A DNA stretch of 64,000 nucleotides from PALSA-270 sp963770915 (GCA_963770915.1 CAVYRG010000001.1:2232001-2296000), one strand, 5' to 3'. Positions 34,013-43,738 are shown, numbered from the stretch's first letter. Made by a program: numbers and translations. The notes: generated by a model not told the origin, from the sequence alone.

Positions 34013-34543
34013 ATGTGGAAGCCGACCAATCAGCCCAACATGCCCCCCTCCCGGCCCGGCGAGCCTGAGCGTCCCGTGCCGTCCTCGCCCAGCCCATCGG
34101 CGTCCAGCGAGACGTCCAATGCGCCGGCGCGCCCGGTCGCAACCAGTTCGGCCGACCAGGCGACGATTGGCAAATCGCTTGTGATCAAAGGCGAGGTGAC
34201 TGGGTCAGAGTCGCTTTATATCGACGGCCGCGTCGAGGGCTCCATCAATCTCGCGGGAAATCGAGTCACCGTCGGGCGCAACGGCGTAGTTGCCGCCAAT
34301 ATCAACGCGCGGGAAATCGTCGTGCTGGGCAAAGTGCGCGGCAATCTTACCGCCAGCGACCGTGTGGACATTCGCAGCGACGGCTCGCTCACCGGCGATG
34401 TCGTGGCGGCGCGCATCTCGATTGAAGACGGCGCGTTCTTCAAGGGCGGAATCGACATTCGCAAGAGCGGCCAGAAGGCGAACGGCGAAGAAGTGAAGGT
34501 GCATGCCTCGTCGGCGTCGGAAGCGGTCGCGGCGCGCGCGTAG
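34013..34543 (+). CDS. bactofilin (polymer-forming cytoskeletal protein)
   Basis: 176 residues. A Pro/Ser/Ala-rich N-terminal tail (1-50) leads to a right-handed beta-helix bactofilin core of about 100 residues with repeated strands (SLYIDGRVEGSINLAGNRVT, VGRNGVVAANINAREIVVLG, KVRGNLTASDRVDIRSDGSL, DGAFFKGGIDI). Bactofilins polymerise without nucleotides and position cell-wall or signalling proteins. A M23 peptidase partner, often adjacent elsewhere, is not present. AGGAAAGGA lies 12 bp before the ATG. Confidence 0.94.
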   Translation: MWKPTNQPNMPPSRPGEPERPVPSSPSPSASSETSNAPARPVATSSADQATIGKSLVIKGEVTGSESLYIDGRVEGSINLAGNRVTVGRNGVVAANINAREIVVLGKVRGNLTASDRVDIRSDGSLTGDVVAARISIEDGAFFKGGIDIRKSGQKANGEEVKVHASSASEAVAARA

Positions 34544-34695
34544 TCTGTTATAGCGTCGCTTGAGATCATCCCAGCGGGCGTTCCTGGCAGCAGGAACGGC
34601 CGCTTTTTCTTTCCTCAGTATTTCGATCAGTGATCCCGCGTTACCCAATTCCAGGTCCTACATCGAGAAGACCTGAGCCGCGGAAAGAAGCCAGC

Positions 34696-35562
34696 TCAAT
34701 TTGCGGGCTTGGGCGGGGGAGCGGCCAATGAAGCGGTCGTGGGTGTGGACTGGCCAAGCGCACGCGCCTGAACAATCTTGTAATCCTGGTATTTGATGGT
34801 GAGCGTCGCCACCCCGCCGAGGCGCATGTTGGAAACGCTCTGGTTGCCGGTCGGCAGCCAGAAGTCCCCAAATTTCGCGTAAGTGTGATGGATCTCAGTC
34901 TTCTTGATCCAGAAAGAAGGGTTCTTCGCGGGTTCGGCGTCAATACGGCAAACGGCAAAATCGGTGCCATCCACCCAAATGCGACCGCGGAATAGAAATT
35001 TGTTGGGAATCTTGGGCTCCACGGAAAGAGCATAGCGGCAGCCGCCGGGATCCTTATCCTCCGGGAGCAGGGTGAAATCGTAGTTCTGCGTGTTCAGCGA
35101 AGTGCTCTGGCGATTCTGTTGATCGAGAGCTTCGCGCTCGGAATCCAGCAATCGTTTGAGGACGTGGGTAATGATCCACTTCGACCCGCTCTCGGAAACA
35201 ATCGTAAATTCCTTGGTGGAGGGAGCCTGGTAGCTCATGTCGACGGCCATCTCGGCGTGCAGGCTTTCCGGGAAGCCGACATATCGAAGGGAGTAAGATC
35301 GCTTGCCCTGATAGCGCTGCAAAGCCTCGGTGCGCTCGGCTGTCTTGGCGATCATCTTTTCCACGATTTGCGAGACCGTGAGCGGAGGCGGATCGGCGGG
35401 GGTTTGTTTCGGCACATCGGCCGCGTCGGAAGGGAAGGGAAATGTGAGCAAAGCTACCGAGGCGAGCAGCCAAGAAAGGCGCCAGGCGTAGCTGCCAGTG
35501 AAAATGCGAAGAGGCTGCGTGCCGAAAGCGAAGCGCGTCAGCGGCAAGTTCGACGGGTTCAT
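34696..35562 (-). CDS. secreted LolA-fold protein (outer-membrane lipoprotein-sorting-like)
   Basis: 288 residues from the ATG at 35562, which lies 22 bp after the upstream glycosyltransferase stop; an ATG at 35601 would overlap that gene. A signal peptide occurs at about 20-48 (WLLASVALLTFPFPSDAADV). The mature part (LTVSQIVEKMIAKTAERTEA; LHAEMAVDMSYQAPSTKEFT; RGRIWVDGTDFAVCRIDAEP; GDFWLPTGNQSVSNMRLGG) follows the half-barrel pattern of LolA/LolB-like proteins. Its exact ligand is unknown. It is the last gene of a three-gene run with the PHP and glycosyltransferase genes. Confidence 0.85.
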   Translation of the reverse strand: MNPSNLPLTRFAFGTQPLRIFTGSYAWRLSWLLASVALLTFPFPSDAADVPKQTPADPPPLTVSQIVEKMIAKTAERTEALQRYQGKRSYSLRYVGFPESLHAEMAVDMSYQAPSTKEFTIVSESGSKWIITHVLKRLLDSEREALDQQNRQSTSLNTQNYDFTLLPEDKDPGGCRYALSVEPKIPNKFLFRGRIWVDGTDFAVCRIDAEPAKNPSFWIKKTEIHHTYAKFGDFWLPTGNQSVSNMRLGGVATLTIKYQDYKIVQARALGQSTPTTASLAAPPPKPAN

Positions 35563-35584
35563 GTTTGCGCTCGTCCCTTCCGCG

Positions 35585-36799
35585 TCAGGTGTTCGCCACA
35601 TCGAGAATCGCCTCGCCCAGCAGGTCCTGCTCGGGCAGGCAATGTTCGTAGGCCCGATACATGCCTTCGAAAATTCCCTCCCACGAAGTGGAAAGCGCGT
35701 ATTCGCGGGCCGCAGTTCGCATGGATGATAGCAGGGCGGGTTGATTGGACAAGGTTACGAAGGACTGCAGGAACTCATCGAAGTTATTAGCCACAAACCC
35801 CGTCTTGCCGTGCTGGACGGTGTACTTTGGCCCGCCCTCGGAGGTGACCACGGCCGGCACTCCCGAAGCCAGGGCCTCGAGCACAGCCAGCCCAAAGGTA
35901 TCGGTCTGCGAAGGAAAGGCAAAGATGTCCATGTCGGCGAAGGCGTGCGCCAGCTCCGAGCCGGTAAGAAGGCCTGTGAACTCGGCCTGGCTCATGTGCT
36001 CTCGCAGCCAAGCTTGCTCGCCGCCGTGGCCCACAATCACGAACCGGAAATCGGTAATCCCCTTTTCCAGGAGGCCTTTTTCGAGCCGGGCCAGCCAGCG
36101 GACGTTTTTTTCCGCCATGAGGCGGCCGACATAGCCGATTCGCAGCGGGCCTCCTTCCGGCCGATTGCGGTGCGCTGGAGTAAAGCGCTCGGTATCGACG
36201 CTATGAGACATCAGGAAGCAGGGCTTGCCCGTGGCGGCCGACAGCGAGGCCACGAGTTCTTGATTGGGTGCGAACAGAAGCCGGGGAATCTTGTAGAACC
36301 GGGCAGTGGCGCGAAAGCTCCAATGTTCGACGGCATCGAGGAACGGTTGGGCCCAGGCATCGGGCAAGCGAGCCGCGGCGCCGGATAAACGGGTGCGCGC
36401 GTATTGATGCAGGTTAGTCTGCCAGGACGCAGCCAGGGGAACATGAAAGCGATGAGCCAGAACTGCGCCTAAAACGCCAACGTCGCTCGGGCCCGTAATT
36501 TGCACCACATCGGGAGCAAACTCCGAAAAGATTCGCGAAACCTGCCGGTAGTGCCGAATGAAAAGCAGATCGTAGGCATGCGTCCCGTCAAGCGGGAAGG
36601 TGAGGGGGCTACGCCGCAACTGGATGCGCGTGACCGATCCGGAGTTGGCGACCTCGTTCTGTGGGCCGGAATGCACAACCAGGAAAGGAAGCCCGCGGGC
36701 CCGGGCAAAGGATTCGAAATGGCGGCTGGTGTTGGCGACGCCGTCTACCTCGTGGTAGGCATCGGGAAAAAACGCGACTCTGAGATTATCGCTCCTCAC
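35585..36799 (-). CDS. GT4-family glycosyltransferase
   Basis: 404 residues, cytosolic GT-B fold. N-terminal acceptor domain (RVAFFPDAYHEVDGVANTSR; APDVVQITGPSDVGVLGAVL) and C-terminal nucleotide-sugar domain (IGYVGRLMAEKNVRWLARL; FVIVGHGGEQAWLREHM; FPSQTDTFGLAVLEALASGV with the E(x7)E motif). It overlaps the upstream PHP-domain gene by 4 bp, so translation is coupled. The sugar and acceptor are unknown; family members build glycolipids such as digalactosyl or mannosyl lipids and exopolysaccharide. Confidence 0.94.
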   Translation of the reverse strand: MRSDNLRVAFFPDAYHEVDGVANTSRHFESFARARGLPFLVVHSGPQNEVANSGSVTRIQLRRSPLTFPLDGTHAYDLLFIRHYRQVSRIFSEFAPDVVQITGPSDVGVLGAVLAHRFHVPLAASWQTNLHQYARTRLSGAAARLPDAWAQPFLDAVEHWSFRATARFYKIPRLLFAPNQELVASLSAATGKPCFLMSHSVDTERFTPAHRNRPEGGPLRIGYVGRLMAEKNVRWLARLEKGLLEKGITDFRFVIVGHGGEQAWLREHMSQAEFTGLLTGSELAHAFADMDIFAFPSQTDTFGLAVLEALASGVPAVVTSEGGPKYTVQHGKTGFVANNFDEFLQSFVTLSNQPALLSSMRTAAREYALSTSWEGIFEGMYRAYEHCLPEQDLLGEAILDVANT

Positions 36800-37980
36800 A
36801 AGGTCGCCTCGATGGCGATCTCGGAGGAAACTTCCGGGGTAACCTCGCTATCGGTGAGATTAGGCAGTTCCACATCTCGCCGCAGAAGGGAGGCCAGCAG
36901 GCCGTGAACGGCCGCGTTTTCCATCAACTGGATGACAGAAAAGATTCTTCTGAAGAAAGCCGGTGGACGGTTCCAGTAGGATGAGACAGGGCGTTCGACG
37001 CCGGTTTCCTCATCGCGATAAAAGACCCGTTCGTCCCAACGCCGAGAACCCGCCGCATATTCCGGATACTCGCGGATTACGTCCAGAAGGGTCTCCGTCG
37101 TGCGCATGCACACCGGCTCCGCGTAGTGAGGCATCAAAAGCACGTGACTGCGGCGTTGCCGGCGAATTTCGTCGACGAACTCCTCAAAAGTTTGCGCGCG
37201 CGTCAAGTTCACGGCGGCACTGGGCTCACGGCCGTGCCGGTCGCCGCCCGAGATAATGATTTGCTGCCATCGTTCAGCCAGCCGCACCACTTCGTTGTTC
37301 TCTTCGCAGCCCCGCGTGGCGTTCAACTCAAAGGCGTGCAGGAACCTGCCATGCTCCAGGAGAAATCGTTCCAGGGCCGGCAGGAAGCGCTTCTGTCCCA
37401 TGGAGCGCAGGTCCCACAGGGGATGATTGAAGATGACCAGCACCTCGGTAAGCTGATCGAGCATGGCCATCAACTCGGTCAAGTTCCGGCTGGAAGGATC
37501 CTGGGTATAGGCGGCGAGTTCCGCCACAATCTGGTGCACGCGGTTGCTCGGCAGATTGTGTACGCCGAGGTGAAAGATGGCTTCGCCAAAGGGAACCGAC
37601 CATTCGAGTGAGAAAGGAATGTCCCGGGTCTCGTCGATCCGCCGCAACAAGGAGGGCGCCTCGATGCTGTCGTGATCGGTGAGCGCAACCAGAGGCGCCA
37701 GCCCCAGGAGGTCCTTGATCTGATTCATCTCCACCTCATAGGCCAACCTGGGAGAGAGGGGGGGCGTCCAGTAAGCGTTGGCCAAGTCAACCGGAACTCT
37801 GGAGCGCTTGTAGATCCGCTTGAGCCCCCAGTGCAGGATTCGAGATTTCTCAGCGAACTCCTGGATGAATCCCAGACTCTCCTTAGAACAGTTGGTGTGG
37901 CTGTGGAGTGAGACCGCTGTTTGGTAGGCGTCGGCTACGTCCGGCCTACTCCAAAAGCAGGAAAGCTTTGTTTGAGCCAA
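36796..37980 (-). CDS. PHP-domain metal-dependent phosphoesterase-like protein
   Basis: 394 residues. PHP metal-ligand motifs are spread along the chain: TAVSLHSHTNCSKESLGF (motif 1), LAPLVALTDHDSIEAPSLL (motif 2), LVIFNHPLWDLRSMG (motif 3) and IIISGGDRHGREPSAAVNLT (motif 4). The start appears to be TTG at 37980, as no in-frame ATG or GTG lies nearby and the first motif is 24 residues in. The substrate is unknown; the four-base overlap with a GT4 glycosyltransferase suggests action on a phosphorylated sugar or lipid intermediate. Upstream is a 380-bp spacer. Confidence 0.82.
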   Translation of the reverse strand: MAQTKLSCFWSRPDVADAYQTAVSLHSHTNCSKESLGFIQEFAEKSRILHWGLKRIYKRSRVPVDLANAYWTPPLSPRLAYEVEMNQIKDLLGLAPLVALTDHDSIEAPSLLRRIDETRDIPFSLEWSVPFGEAIFHLGVHNLPSNRVHQIVAELAAYTQDPSSRNLTELMAMLDQLTEVLVIFNHPLWDLRSMGQKRFLPALERFLLEHGRFLHAFELNATRGCEENNEVVRLAERWQQIIISGGDRHGREPSAAVNLTRAQTFEEFVDEIRRQRRSHVLLMPHYAEPVCMRTTETLLDVIREYPEYAAGSRRWDERVFYRDEETGVERPVSSYWNRPPAFFRRIFSVIQLMENAAVHGLLASLLRRDVELPNLTDSEVTPEVSSEIAIEATL

Positions 37981-38360
37981 TCGGAATTTATCCTTGGTAC
38001 GCGAAGTTGTCGGCCAACTCTGCCATAGTTTGGCCGCGGAGTAAAGGAAATGTACCGCCCGCTAGTAACTTTGGAGCTAAGACCTCACGGCCCTCCTTCC
38101 AATCTGGGGGATGAGCGCAGATTACCCCTCTTGGGGCACACGCGTGCCGACAAACCGCAGCTCGGCTATTCCTGCGCCCCATACCCCTGCTTTTTGTGAT
38201 TCGCTGCTTCCTCGAACCGGGGCAGCGTATTCAGCCCCTTGCGATCTGAGCAGTTGGATGCAGGCCCGAGCGCCAGAGGTGTCCGGGTATCAGACTTTGC
38301 ACGGAGGGTAGAACTGAGGTGGGTGCTGGTCTCGACTGCGACTTGCTTCGGCCCAAGCCT
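37981..38360. other. 380-bp spacer between the PHP and GAF-ANTAR genes
   Basis: No gene supported. Both flanking genes are on the minus strand, so it is the leader region of the PHP-glycosyltransferase operon. Nothing matching a known riboswitch or small RNA was recognised by eye. Confidence 0.55.
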
Positions 38361-39077
38361 CTAGTTCGTTTGGGAGCCGCGCTTCACCTGGTCGGTGAGA
38401 ACGATGGCTTCGGCGATGTCTTTCAGGCGTTGGCGGGTGCGGCGGCTTTGCTGCTGCAGTGCGAGATAAGCGTGCTCCTCGTCCAGGCCGAGGTCGCGTT
38501 GCAAGATGCCCTTGGCGCGCTCAATCAGCTTGCGCGTCTCCAGAAGCTCGTAGAGATTGGAGTTCTCGCTTTCGAGGCGCGCCATCTCGATTTCGGCGCC
38601 CACCAGGAAACCGATGGTCGAGATCAGCCGGATTTCTGCCGCGCTGTGCACATGCGGCTGGCGATGCTGCACATTGATGACGCCAACCAGCCTGCCCCGT
38701 GACAACAAAGGGACGGATAAGAATGCCTCGTAGGTGTCCTCCGGCAGTTCGTTGAAATACTGGAAGCGAGGATCTTTGGACGCGTGCTCGGCCACCGCCA
38801 CCGGCTCGCGGTGTTCGGCGACCCAACCTGTGATGCCCTGCCCCATGTGAAGTTTCAGGCGGTTGACGACTTCCTGATGAGGATTCATGGAGGCCCGCAA
38901 AACCAGTTCTTCGTCCTCCAGCACATAAACAAAGCAGGAGTCGCATTTCACCACGGCGGAAGTGAAGTCCACGACCCGGCTGAGAACGTCCGCCAAAGGC
39001 TCCGCGGCCGCCATGCGGCTACCGATTTCGTGAAGGAACTGAACGTTGGCATTGTCCGCTGCTGGCATAGAACTCAT
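38361..39077 (-). CDS. GAF-ANTAR transcription antitermination regulator
   Basis: 238 residues. A GAF sensor domain occupies about 12-165 (LADVLSRVVDFTSAVVKCDS; GQGITGWVAEHREPVAVAEH; FLSVPLLSRGRLVGVINVQH). A short coiled helix precedes a C-terminal ANTAR domain (ETRKLIERAKGILQRDLGLD; EEHAYLALQQQSRRTRQRLK), an RNA-binding antiterminator module. It has no receiver and stands alone. The RNA targets should be dual stem-loops; none is obvious next to the gene. The 300 bp upstream hold no gene. Confidence 0.94.
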   Translation of the reverse strand: MSSMPAADNANVQFLHEIGSRMAAAEPLADVLSRVVDFTSAVVKCDSCFVYVLEDEELVLRASMNPHQEVVNRLKLHMGQGITGWVAEHREPVAVAEHASKDPRFQYFNELPEDTYEAFLSVPLLSRGRLVGVINVQHRQPHVHSAAEIRLISTIGFLVGAEIEMARLESENSNLYELLETRKLIERAKGILQRDLGLDEEHAYLALQQQSRRTRQRLKDIAEAIVLTDQVKRGSQTN

Positions 39078-39377
39078 GCTTTGACGCTACCTAGGGGCCT
39101 ACTGCCTGTCCAATCGCATTTTTTTATCGCGACAATAAAGGCCCGCGATGCGAGGAAAAGAGATTTCAGCATGACCCTATGTGCTTTGCTTTCAGACGGC
39201 TTGAGAGCGCACGTTAGTAACAAGATGTCGAAGTACGGGTTCCCAAAATGCAACCCCGTCAAATCATGAGTTCATGTCGATTAGGATTACACAGGATTTG
39301 GACAGCTCGATGCGCCTTGGCGCCTGGCACGCCCTTGCAGCGAAAGGCGGCGCGCGCAACGCCGCCCGATGTTTGTC

Positions 39378-41648
39378 CTACGCCTTCAGGCTGGTTTTGG
39401 AGAGCGGCAGATCCCGAACTCGTTTGCCCGTGGCGGCGAAGATCGCGTTGCACATGGCGGGAGCGAATGGCGGGACGCCCGGCTCTCCCACGCCGGCGGG
39501 CGGCGCGTCACTATCCACGATGTGGACGCTGGTGTTGAAGGGAGCATCATTGATGCGGGCCACGGCATAGCCATCGAAATTGGCCTGCTCGACCACGCCG
39601 GCCTTGGCCGTGATTTCTCCATAGCGCACGATGCTGGTTCCAAACACGGCCGCGCCTTCGAACTGCGCCTTAGTGGCTTCAGGATTCACAACCAGGCCTG
39701 CATCCACGGCGGTGGTGACGCGCGGAATTCGCACTTCGCCCTGATCGTTGACTTCGACCTCAACCACAGTGGCTACATAGGTGAGAAAGCTGCGGTGCGC
39801 GGCGATGCCCATGGCCGTTCCTTTTGCCATGGTCCGCTTGCCCCAGCCGGAGTTTTCTGCTGCGATTTCGACGACCCGCCGCAGACGCGCGGTGTCGAGC
39901 GGGTAGTCCTTGGTGGATGCGCCTTGATTGGGATATTCCGGCGCGGTCGCCTTCACGTCCACGATTCGGTCAGGACCGATCAATGCCAAGAGATATTCAA
40001 GCGGATCCTGACCCGCCGCGTGGGCTAACTCGCAGGCGAAAGACTGCTCGGCGAAGGCGTGATAGATGTTGGCGACGGAGCGAAGCCAGCCGATGCGCAC
40101 GTGATGCTCCGCGGCTCCATTTTCCGCGCGATGATTGGGGATATCGAAGGGCAGATCGGTCCAGCCCAGCCCCAGCTCCCCCGCGTCTCCGTACACCGCG
40201 TTCAGCGCAAACGTGGAGCCGATGGGAGGGAAAACTGAACGTTGCAGCCACGCGGTTGGCTGGCCCCTTTCATCAACCGCAGCTTTCATGTACATCGCGG
40301 CTACCGCATGGTAGTAGTCGAACTTGATGTCGTCGGCACGGCTCCAGACGACCTTCACGGGCCGGCCCACAGCCTTCGAGAGAATCGCTGCCTCGGCCAC
40401 GTAGTCGGGCTTCGACTTGCGCCCAAAGCCGCCACCCAGCAGCGAGACGTGGCAAATCACATCTTCCTTGGGGATGCCGAGTTCCTGCGCCACGGTTTCC
40501 TGTACGGCCTGCGGATCCTGTGTCGGCGCCCAGGCGGTCACCTTGCCGTCTTTGAACTCCGCCAGCGCAACCGGCGTTTCCATGGTGGCGTGCGCCAGCA
40601 AAGGTACGTAGTAATCGGCCTCAAGAATCTTTCCGCCCTTGGCGAAGGCCGCATCTACGTCGCCGATGTTGCGAGCTACCTTGCCGGGCTTGCGGGCCGT
40701 TTCCCGCAGTTGCTTTTTGTAGTCGTCGGAGTCGTAAGACTCATTGGGGCCGTTCTCCCATGCCACGTTGAGTTTCTTGCGCCCCTCAAAAGCCGCCCAG
40801 GTGTTGTCGGCAATCACGGCTACTCCACCCAGGGGCTGGAATACGTGCGGCGGAGTGAATGGCTTGATCGGAATGGTCTGAGTGACACCCCGAACCTGCA
40901 GCGGCGCTTTGTCGTCGTAGGATTTGACCTTGCCGCCGAGCACCGGCGGATGCTCGACCGAGGCGTAAATCATGCCCGGGATGTGCGCGTCCATTCCGTA
41001 ACTGGCTTTTCCAGTGCAGATGTCGGCGATGTCGTAGCTGGCTGCGCCCTTGCCCACATAGCGCCACGCGCTCTTGGGCTTGAAATGCAACTCTTCCTTC
41101 TTGGGCACTGGCAATTTCGCTGCCGCGGCAGCCAACTCGCCGTAGCCGGCCTTGCGATTGGAGGCGCGGTGCACGATGACGTGCAAATCCGATTCGCACT
41201 CCGCGGCCGGCACGCCCCATTGATCTGCGGCGGCGCGCGTCAGCATCAGACGAGCGGCGGCGCCGGCTTCCCGCATTACGGGATAGAAATCGCGGATGGA
41301 GTGCGATCCGTCGGTGTCCTGCGATCCATACCGCGGGTCGCCGATGGCCTGCTCGATCTTCACCCGTTTCCAGTCGGCATCCAATTCATCGGCCAGAACC
41401 AAAGGCAGGCTGGTGCGGCTGGTGGTGCCCATCTCAGAGCGACTCGCAACCAGATACACCGTTCCATCAGTATCGATGCCCACAAAAACGCTGGGATGGA
41501 GCACGGCCTGGCCGGCGAGAGTCTCGCCGCCGCCTTCCTCCGCCCAAAGCGACGGCGGAGCCAGGCGAACGCACAACACCAGCGCTCCGGTGGAGACCAC
41601 TCCCTTCAGAAAACCGCGGCGGCTTACATTCAGAATGATGTCGCTCAT
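39378..41648 (-). CDS. molybdopterin-binding subunit of an aldehyde/isoquinoline-type dehydrogenase (IorB-like)
   Basis: 756 residues. A Tat signal is present (NVSRRGFLKGVVSTGALVL), so the folded cofactor-loaded complex is exported. Xanthine-oxidase family molybdenum-domain blocks are visible: TDGTVYLVASRSEMGTTSRT, VSLLGGGFGRKSKPDYVAEA and, near the C-terminus, VGEPGVPPFAPAMCNAIFAA with the active-site glutamate. It pairs with the 2Fe-2S subunit whose gene overlaps it by 4 bp. Such enzymes oxidise aldehydes or N-heterocycles in the periplasm and usually pass electrons to cytochrome c; a cytochrome c gene lies 2.7 kb away. The substrate is unknown. Confidence 0.94.
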   Translation of the reverse strand: MSDIILNVSRRGFLKGVVSTGALVLCVRLAPPSLWAEEGGGETLAGQAVLHPSVFVGIDTDGTVYLVASRSEMGTTSRTSLPLVLADELDADWKRVKIEQAIGDPRYGSQDTDGSHSIRDFYPVMREAGAAARLMLTRAAADQWGVPAAECESDLHVIVHRASNRKAGYGELAAAAAKLPVPKKEELHFKPKSAWRYVGKGAASYDIADICTGKASYGMDAHIPGMIYASVEHPPVLGGKVKSYDDKAPLQVRGVTQTIPIKPFTPPHVFQPLGGVAVIADNTWAAFEGRKKLNVAWENGPNESYDSDDYKKQLRETARKPGKVARNIGDVDAAFAKGGKILEADYYVPLLAHATMETPVALAEFKDGKVTAWAPTQDPQAVQETVAQELGIPKEDVICHVSLLGGGFGRKSKPDYVAEAAILSKAVGRPVKVVWSRADDIKFDYYHAVAAMYMKAAVDERGQPTAWLQRSVFPPIGSTFALNAVYGDAGELGLGWTDLPFDIPNHRAENGAAEHHVRIGWLRSVANIYHAFAEQSFACELAHAAGQDPLEYLLALIGPDRIVDVKATAPEYPNQGASTKDYPLDTARLRRVVEIAAENSGWGKRTMAKGTAMGIAAHRSFLTYVATVVEVEVNDQGEVRIPRVTTAVDAGLVVNPEATKAQFEGAAVFGTSIVRYGEITAKAGVVEQANFDGYAVARINDAPFNTSVHIVDSDAPPAGVGEPGVPPFAPAMCNAIFAATGKRVRDLPLSKTSLKA

Positions 41649-42100
41649 GCTGTTTCTCCTGCCGCGGCTTTGATGGCCGCCCGAATCCGCTGGTAGGTTC
41701 CGCAGCGGCAGATGTTCCCGGCCATTTGGTCGTCGATGTCCTGATCCGTTGGCTTAGGCGTGGACTTGAGCAAGGCGATCGCCTGCATGATCTGCCCGGC
41801 CTGGCAGTAGCCACATTGAGGAACATTCAACTCGATCCATTTCTGCTGCACCGGATGCAGGCCGGTCGCGCCCACCGCTTCGATGGTTGTGATCTCTGAG
41901 CCTTGAACCGAGCTCATAGGAATTACGCAGGAACGAATCGCTTCGCCATTCTGATGAACGGTGCAAGCCCCACAGAGTGCCATGCCGCAGCCATACTTAG
42001 TACCGGTCAGCCCCAGAACATCCCGCAAGTACCAAAGCAGCGGCATGTTGGGATCGCCATCAAAGGAACGCTTCACTCCGTTCACAGTGGTCTGGATCAT
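41645..42100 (-). CDS. 2Fe-2S subunit of the IorAB-like dehydrogenase
   Basis: 151 residues. The N-terminal plant-type ferredoxin cluster motif is LTGTKYGCGMALCGACTV with a fourth cysteine in SCVIP. The second, all-helical cluster domain has NVPQCGYCQAGQIMQA and GNICRCGTYQRIRAAI. All eight cluster cysteines are present. It has no export signal, so it should travel through Tat with the partner. The four-base overlap with the downstream molybdenum subunit gene shows coupling. Confidence 0.96.
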   Translation of the reverse strand: MIQTTVNGVKRSFDGDPNMPLLWYLRDVLGLTGTKYGCGMALCGACTVHQNGEAIRSCVIPMSSVQGSEITTIEAVGATGLHPVQQKWIELNVPQCGYCQAGQIMQAIALLKSTPKPTDQDIDDQMAGNICRCGTYQRIRAAIKAAAGETA

Positions 42101-42366
42101 GTTTCTCCCTCAGTCTGCCGGTTTTAACACTCCGACGGGCCAAATCACAAGAGAGGAATACATCTCTGGAACGACCCGTGCTGGCTTTTTTCATGCCCGA
42201 ACACGGGCGATTCCTCAGGTTCGCATCCGGCGTGGCACGCTATCCCCCTGAGGAATAGTGGCCTTGCGCCGGCAGACTTTGGTAATGGCTTACCTCAGCG
42301 AGCCACTGGGATAGCGCGTTTTGCGGTGCTACTGTTGCTCATACCGGGGGCGATCAAGGAGGATTT

Positions 42367-43638
42367 GTGTCCGTCGGCTCCGAGACTGAAGCCGTGCCTC
42401 TTGTTGTCGTTCGCCAAGGCCAGCATACTTCTTCCCGCCAACCCGCCTCTGGCCGACTAGCCTGTGTAGACCTGCTTCGGGGCTTAGTGATCGCCCTGAT
42501 GGTACTGGACCACACGCGGGATTTTTTTACAGGCTTTTTTTTTGCACCCGAAAACCTTGCGCATACCACGGGTGCGCTTTTCTTCACTCGATTCGTTAGC
42601 CATTTCTGCGCTCCAGTGTTCTTCCTGCTGGCCGGCGCCGGCGGTTCCCTTTCTCTGGCTCGCGGCTCGTCGATTGCGCAAGTTTCGAGATTCTTCTGGA
42701 CCCGCGGCCTCTGGCTGGTGGTGCTGGACCTCACCGTTTGCGCCTACGCGTGGACTTACATTTCCGGCTTCTGGTTCGCCGGCGTTCTGTGGAGCCTGGG
42801 CTGGAGCATGGTGGCGATGGCGGCACTGGTTCGCTTGCCGGTGCGCTGGATTGCGGTTTTCGGCGCAACCCTGGTGGCCGGGCACAATCTGCTCGATGCC
42901 GTCAGCCCTGCCCGATTCGGCAGGCTGGGGTGGGTGTGGCTGGTTCTGCACGGCCACGGCGACTTCTGGATCGTGCCGGGAAAGACCTTCTTCTTCGTTC
43001 TCTTCCCGCTGGTCCCGTGGGTCGGAGTCATGGCACTGGGTTTTGCCTTCGGATTCTTGCTGCGACGCCCCAATTGGAAGCAATGGGCTGTCGGCATCGG
43101 CGCAGGACTCACGGCTGCCTTCTTCCTGCTCAGGGCATTAAACCTATATGGCAATTCTCAGTCTGCGCTTGCGCCCTGGTCGCCTGACTCCGCCGGCCCT
43201 TGGAAGGTGCAACCTACACTTACCCTGACGGTGGTGTCGTTCTTTGACACTCTGAAATACCCTCCCTCGCTCCAATTCCTGTTGATGGCGCTCGGCCCGG
43301 CGCTGCTGGCTTTGGCCTGGTTCGACAGCGTGAATCCGCGGCGCGGTCTAGCGAAGGTTCTGACCGTGTTTGGGAGCGTGCCGCTGTTTTTTTATCTGAT
43401 CCACCTGTTCGTGATCCACAGTTTTGCAGTATGGATGGCCATGCTTTGTCATCAGGAATATGCCTGGCTGCTCTATGGGGCTACCATGCTTCGGATTCCG
43501 CCGCGAGGCTACGGCTTTGGCCTACCGGTCATCTACGCCGTTTCTTTTACGGTCTTGCTCTTGATGTATTGGCCGTGCAAACGATTCGGTCAGCTGAAGC
43601 GGGAACATCCCGAATGGCGGTGGCTGAGATATTTGTAG
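42367..43638 (+). CDS. DUF1624 membrane protein (heparan-alpha-glucosaminide N-acetyltransferase-like)
   Basis: 423 residues with about ten hydrophobic segments. The conserved N-terminal DUF1624 block is RLACVDLLRGLVIALMVLDH followed by TRDFFTGF, and later HFCAPVFFLLAGAGGSLSLA. The family includes the acetyl-CoA:heparan N-acetyltransferase catalytic domain, which carries acetyl across membranes; the bacterial substrate is unknown. The start is GTG at 42367, supported by AAGGAGG four bases upstream. It is divergent from the IorAB operon across a 266-bp spacer. Confidence 0.92.
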   Translation: MSVGSETEAVPLVVVRQGQHTSSRQPASGRLACVDLLRGLVIALMVLDHTRDFFTGFFFAPENLAHTTGALFFTRFVSHFCAPVFFLLAGAGGSLSLARGSSIAQVSRFFWTRGLWLVVLDLTVCAYAWTYISGFWFAGVLWSLGWSMVAMAALVRLPVRWIAVFGATLVAGHNLLDAVSPARFGRLGWVWLVLHGHGDFWIVPGKTFFFVLFPLVPWVGVMALGFAFGFLLRRPNWKQWAVGIGAGLTAAFFLLRALNLYGNSQSALAPWSPDSAGPWKVQPTLTLTVVSFFDTLKYPPSLQFLLMALGPALLALAWFDSVNPRRGLAKVLTVFGSVPLFFYLIHLFVIHSFAVWMAMLCHQEYAWLLYGATMLRIPPRGYGFGLPVIYAVSFTVLLLMYWPCKRFGQLKREHPEWRWLRYL

Positions 43639-43738
43639 CTGAGCCGACGGCGGAAGCGGCGGCGGCCTGACGGTTGAATTCGGAGTTGCGCCGATCTACC
43701 ATTGGGTGAAGAATCGCGGACTGAGGAGTCGTCCTCGC

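Noticed and set aside
40242..41696. Long + strand frame opposite the molybdopterin-subunit gene.
   Set aside because: The minus-strand product has a Tat signal and complete family motifs; the antisense frame has none.
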